This document shows positions 54,784 to 56,962 of a DNA stretch of 56,962 nt, in pieces. Position numbers and translations under genes: made by a program. Source of the DNA: Nostoc sp. CCCryo 231-06 (lineage in GTDB: Bacteria > Cyanobacteriota > Cyanobacteriia > Cyanobacteriales > Nostocaceae). Numbering within the stretch: the first letter of the stretch is position 1; the number at the start of each line of letters is the position of its first letter. The stretch spans positions 1-56,962 of the forward strand of contig JAHCSU010000554.1 of NCBI GenBank assembly GCA_023522315.1, written 5' to 3'. Below the pieces are notes generated by a model. That model did no database searches and had not been told where the DNA came from. It saw only the letters and a list, made by a program, of their open reading frames with translations.

Positions 54784-55215
54784 ATGAATAAAGCAGGCGA
54801 AATTCGGGTAATAGCCTTGGGGCTAATTCGGGATGGCGAACGCATATTTCTTTCTGAAGGCTACGATCCCGTAAAGCAAGAAACATTTTATCGGGCTTTG
54901 GGCGGTGGGGTTGAATTTGGCGAAACTAGCCTCGACGCCCTACAACGGGAGTTTCAAGAGGAAATTCAGGCAGATTTAACGAATATTAAATATCTAGGTT
55001 GTATAGAGAATCTGTTTACATTTAATGGTAGGCAAGGTCATGAAATTATTCAGCTTTATCAATGTGACTTTGTTGATTCAAAATTTTATCAGCTAGAAAG
55101 TTTAGTTTTTTCAGAATCACAAACTCATAAACATAGAGCTTTATGGATGGATATTTCTCGCTTTAAATCTGGGGAATTCAGATTAGTCCCTGAAGTGTTT
55201 TTTGACTATTTATAA
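54784..55215 (+). CDS. Nudix hydrolase
   Basis: A 143-residue protein with a full Nudix box: GGGVEFGETSLDALQREFQE followed by EIQADL (G-x5-E-x7-REUxEExGU, with I for the usual G-adjacent position). Family members hydrolyse nucleoside diphosphates linked to another moiety; the substrate is unknown. It follows DUF3531 by eight bases. Confidence 0.9.
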   Translation: MNKAGEIRVIALGLIRDGERIFLSEGYDPVKQETFYRALGGGVEFGETSLDALQREFQEEIQADLTNIKYLGCIENLFTFNGRQGHEIIQLYQCDFVDSKFYQLESLVFSESQTHKHRALWMDISRFKSGEFRLVPEVFFDYL

Positions 55216-55232
55216 ATCATCTGGAAATTTAC

Positions 55233-55337
55233 TATAGCGGTTATCAGTTGAGTGAGATACAAGAACCCCACCCCCAACCCCCTCCCCGCAAGCGAGGAGG
55301 GGCTATGATGTAACTCATGTGATTAGGAAACGCTATA
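55233..55337. mobile_element. 105-bp MITE-like element, copy 3 (reversed)
   Basis: Begins TATAGCGGTT and ends GGAAACGCTATA, the reverse complement of copies 1 and 2. The centre differs slightly (CCCCGCAAGCGAGG). Confidence 0.85.
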
Positions 55338-55424
55338 AGATTGCTTTGCTGTCATCTTTTGATCCAAATTGGGTATGCGATCGCACTGTCTAGCTACAAC
55401 TGAGAGAGCAACTTATACGTAACT

Positions 55425-55643
55425 TCACAATGTATCTGGATCAAACTCTTGGGTTTTTCCCGCACGGTATTCAGCCATTGCCTCAGCTGCAAGGAAAGCG
55501 AGTAAGTCAGGAGAACAGGCGAAAGCTTCATCCCAAGAGCGTTCATCTTCTAGTTCTTCCAAAATCATCGCGGCTATCGCATCTTGTTCATTGGCAGGCA
55601 AATTTTTGAGTTTGGCGATCGCTTGTTCAAGTAGCTCTGTCAT
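55425..55643 (-). CDS. Probable type II antitoxin, no toxin partner
   Basis: A 72-residue protein: an N-terminal AbrB-less helical region (LLEQAIAKLKNLPANEQDAI) and a charged C-terminal tail (MAEYRAGKTQEFDPDTL). Such LPANEQDAIA...E antitoxins normally precede a RelE/ParE toxin. The 210 bp downstream hold only a MITE and no toxin frame. A toxin upstream is not seen either, so it is an orphan. Confidence 0.65.
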   Translation of the reverse strand: MTELLEQAIAKLKNLPANEQDAIAAMILEELEDERSWDEAFACSPDLLAFLAAEAMAEYRAGKTQEFDPDTL

Positions 55644-55934
55644 GGCTGTTATACGAAAGTCATACTATAAATTATCCCTGCTTGCACTCTGTTGGGGTTG
55701 TTAGGGTGCGATCGCTTGGGGTGAAAGCAAAGCGCGATCGCTCTCAACAGCAGAAGTCGTAGGGTGTGAGTATAGGCAAGTGTTGGGTTTTTTGTTATCA
55801 ACTTAATCTAGGGCGAAGGCGATCACCTTTAAGGAGGGAGGGTAACGGTGAGATTAAACGGCTACAACCTACCAAGGGTGTTTATCAGTTCGCTCCAAAC
55901 GAATTGTTATGCCGCATGTATTTTCCGCTTTGAT

Positions 55935-56689
55935 TCAAAGTACGCCCTTGCTTCTAATCTCAAGGGTGGCGTTTTCATAATGATATTTTATCCACTTTTC
56001 TCGAAGAGCTTCATCAGCAAACCTCATAGTGAAATCACCATCACCATGAACTTTGAATAATTGTTCCGATAGGGCTAAATCCTCGTTTTTTATGAATGCT
56101 TCTGCCAGTTCTTTAAAATGTAAAGGCGAATGTGCGACATATGAATCTTTTAAGGCGATTAAGTCACCAGTAATAGGACAGCGCAATTTTTCTACCTCTT
56201 GGAAACTTTTTTCTCTATAAGCATTGACATAGCTATCTACAGCTTCTGTACATGCCATGAGAAAATGACTTGTCACTGATGGAGGGCTTCCAATGCATAC
56301 TTTGTAACTGAAGTTATCTATTGAACCATTTATACGTTGAAACCAGAAACCTTTCGACTTGCCGCGATTGACTACATTCTCTTGTATCCAGATACTCTCT
56401 ATGCCAACACCAATTTTCTCATAGGCATCGGGATGATTATTAAGAAATAATCTCATAAATTGGAAGTCTTTGAGAGATACAGCACTTCCGGCTATTATGA
56501 AGCACAATTTTACCCACATCCCTTTCCTATCCTAACTTTTGAGACGGTGTGCGTACCTCATAGCAGGCGGAAGTGCTGTAAAGGTTGGTTTGGCTTATAT
56601 GCATAGAGAATTTTTTGAACATATTCTTTTAGTTCTTTTTGGGTTTCAAATACTTTGTCCAGGATTTGAGTTTTTTTGCTTCTAGCCAT
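55935..56689 (-). pseudogene. DUF3223 gene split by a small inserted element
   Basis: The first part begins at the ATG at 56689 (MARSKKTQILDKVFETQKEL) and reaches KPNQPL, then enters the element and stops. The second part continues SLKDFQFMRLFLNNHPDAYE, KIGVGIESIW and FWFQRINGSIDNFSYKVCIG to RCPITGDLIALKDSY and ends at 55935. DUF3223 proteins (DCL-like, nuclease-associated) have exactly this order. Deleting 102 bp (the element minus one TA) joins the halves in frame as YKPNQPL-SLKDFQF, so the gene was intact before the insertion. Function of the family unclear. Confidence 0.85.
56478..56581. mobile_element. 104-bp MITE-like element inserted in the DUF3223 gene
   Basis: TACAGCACTTCCG (56478-56490) and its exact complement CGGAAGTGCTGTA (56569-56581). 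The outer TA is the presumed duplicated target. No coding capacity. Confidence 0.9.
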
Positions 56690-56872
56690 TTTTGCTCTAT
56701 ATGCGACTTCGAGAGACAGGTTTTTTAAATTGTGGGCTAGATTAACTGTGAATGCCAACGATTAATCTACTGAGAAAACAACATCCTTAAGCGATCGCTC
56801 TCAATAGTAGAAGTAGTAGAGTTTGAAACAGTTCTACAATAAAGGCAAAGACGTTGAGGTTGAACTAACCTA

Positions 56873-56962
56873 ATGCGTGTACCTGAAACAAACCCAAAGA
56901 TACCAATGCCTTCACCAAGCCTCTACGAAACTGATTTTTATGCTTGGACACAAGAACAAGTA
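56873..56962 (+). CDS. DUF29 family protein, N-terminal start only
   Basis: The frame opens at 56873 (MRVPETNPKIP) or, more likely, at the ATG at 56906, which gives MPSPSLYETDFYAWTQEQV before the window ends. LYETDFYAWTQEQ is the hallmark N-terminus of DUF29, a helical family widespread in cyanobacteria with unknown function. The rest lies beyond the window. Confidence 0.75.
   Translation, partial: MRVPETNPKIPMPSPSLYETDFYAWTQEQV

Overview
The window is a chromosomal segment of a filamentous, probably heterocyst-forming cyanobacterium (Nostocales, Nostoc/Anabaena type). The evidence is the global nitrogen regulator NtcA with a sequence I recognise as the Nostoc/Anabaena form, the chlorophyll-synthesis regulator GUN4, ferredoxin-type sulfite reductase, several protein families confined to cyanobacteria (DUF3084, DUF3146, DUF3531, GUN4), very frequent GCGATCGC (HIP1) octamers, and short tandem repeats (ATTCGTA-type, ATTTTGGAT-type) typical of this group. 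No phage structural genes, rRNA genes or CRISPR array are visible.

Layout. 1-4 kb: the 3' end of a repeat (propeller/lectin-like) gene, convergent with a type I secretion ABC exporter and its parvulin partner. 4.6-9.5 kb: a DUF92 phytyl-phosphate-kinase-like membrane protein, a VOC protein, a lipase-like hydrolase, an unknown basic protein and a TPR protein. 9.5-13.1 kb: rsmE, sulfite reductase and a small outer-membrane barrel. 13.5-17.9 kb: ADP-ribosylglycohydrolase, then an apparent operon membrane protein - HTH protein - cutA. 18.2-22.6 kb: an accessory region between tRNA-Arg and tRNA-Thr/tRNA-Tyr with a PD-(D/E)XK endonuclease, a type II restriction-modification pair and a tyrosine integrase that sits between tRNA-Thr and a decayed copy of that tRNA's 3' part. 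22.7-30.5 kb: nadA, metallophosphoesterase, tRNA-Ser, aldo/keto reductase, YqgF-like nuclease and a DUF3084 coiled-coil protein. 30.6-36.5 kb: ntcA divergent from fabI, then hisB, an ABC ATPase and a Wza-like polysaccharide export protein. 37-46.7 kb: a secreted LEA-like protein, dxs, a DUF2235 pseudogene, mtnA, icd (apparently frameshifted), gun4, hicBA and a sugar-type ABC ATPase. 46.7-57 kb: a repeat-rich accessory stretch with an AT-rich ParB-like gene between two direct repeats, Mn-superoxide dismutase, a repeat surface protein, rsmG, an ECF-type ATPase, a TPR protein, DUF3531, Nudix, a lone antitoxin, and a DUF3223 gene broken by a small transposon-like element; a DUF29 gene starts at the right edge.

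The strongest unexpected signals concern repeats. (i) A 104-bp element with 13-bp terminal inverted repeats and TA ends splits the DUF3223 gene, and removing it with one TA restores the reading frame exactly. (ii) A repeat family with ends TGAGACAGCGCG / AGCGACTG lies in frame inside two unrelated genes (cutA and the ABC exporter). Other repeat-like sequence lies in frame in the DUF92 gene and rsmE. (iii) At least four further small palindromic element types occur between genes. (iv) The integrase/tRNA-Thr unit looks like a minimal integrated element of about 1.46 kb. (v) Two genes (icd and a membrane protein) are out of frame exactly at runs of nine and eight C, which points to sequencing error or slippage. 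Everything here comes from reading the sequence; no database search was possible.
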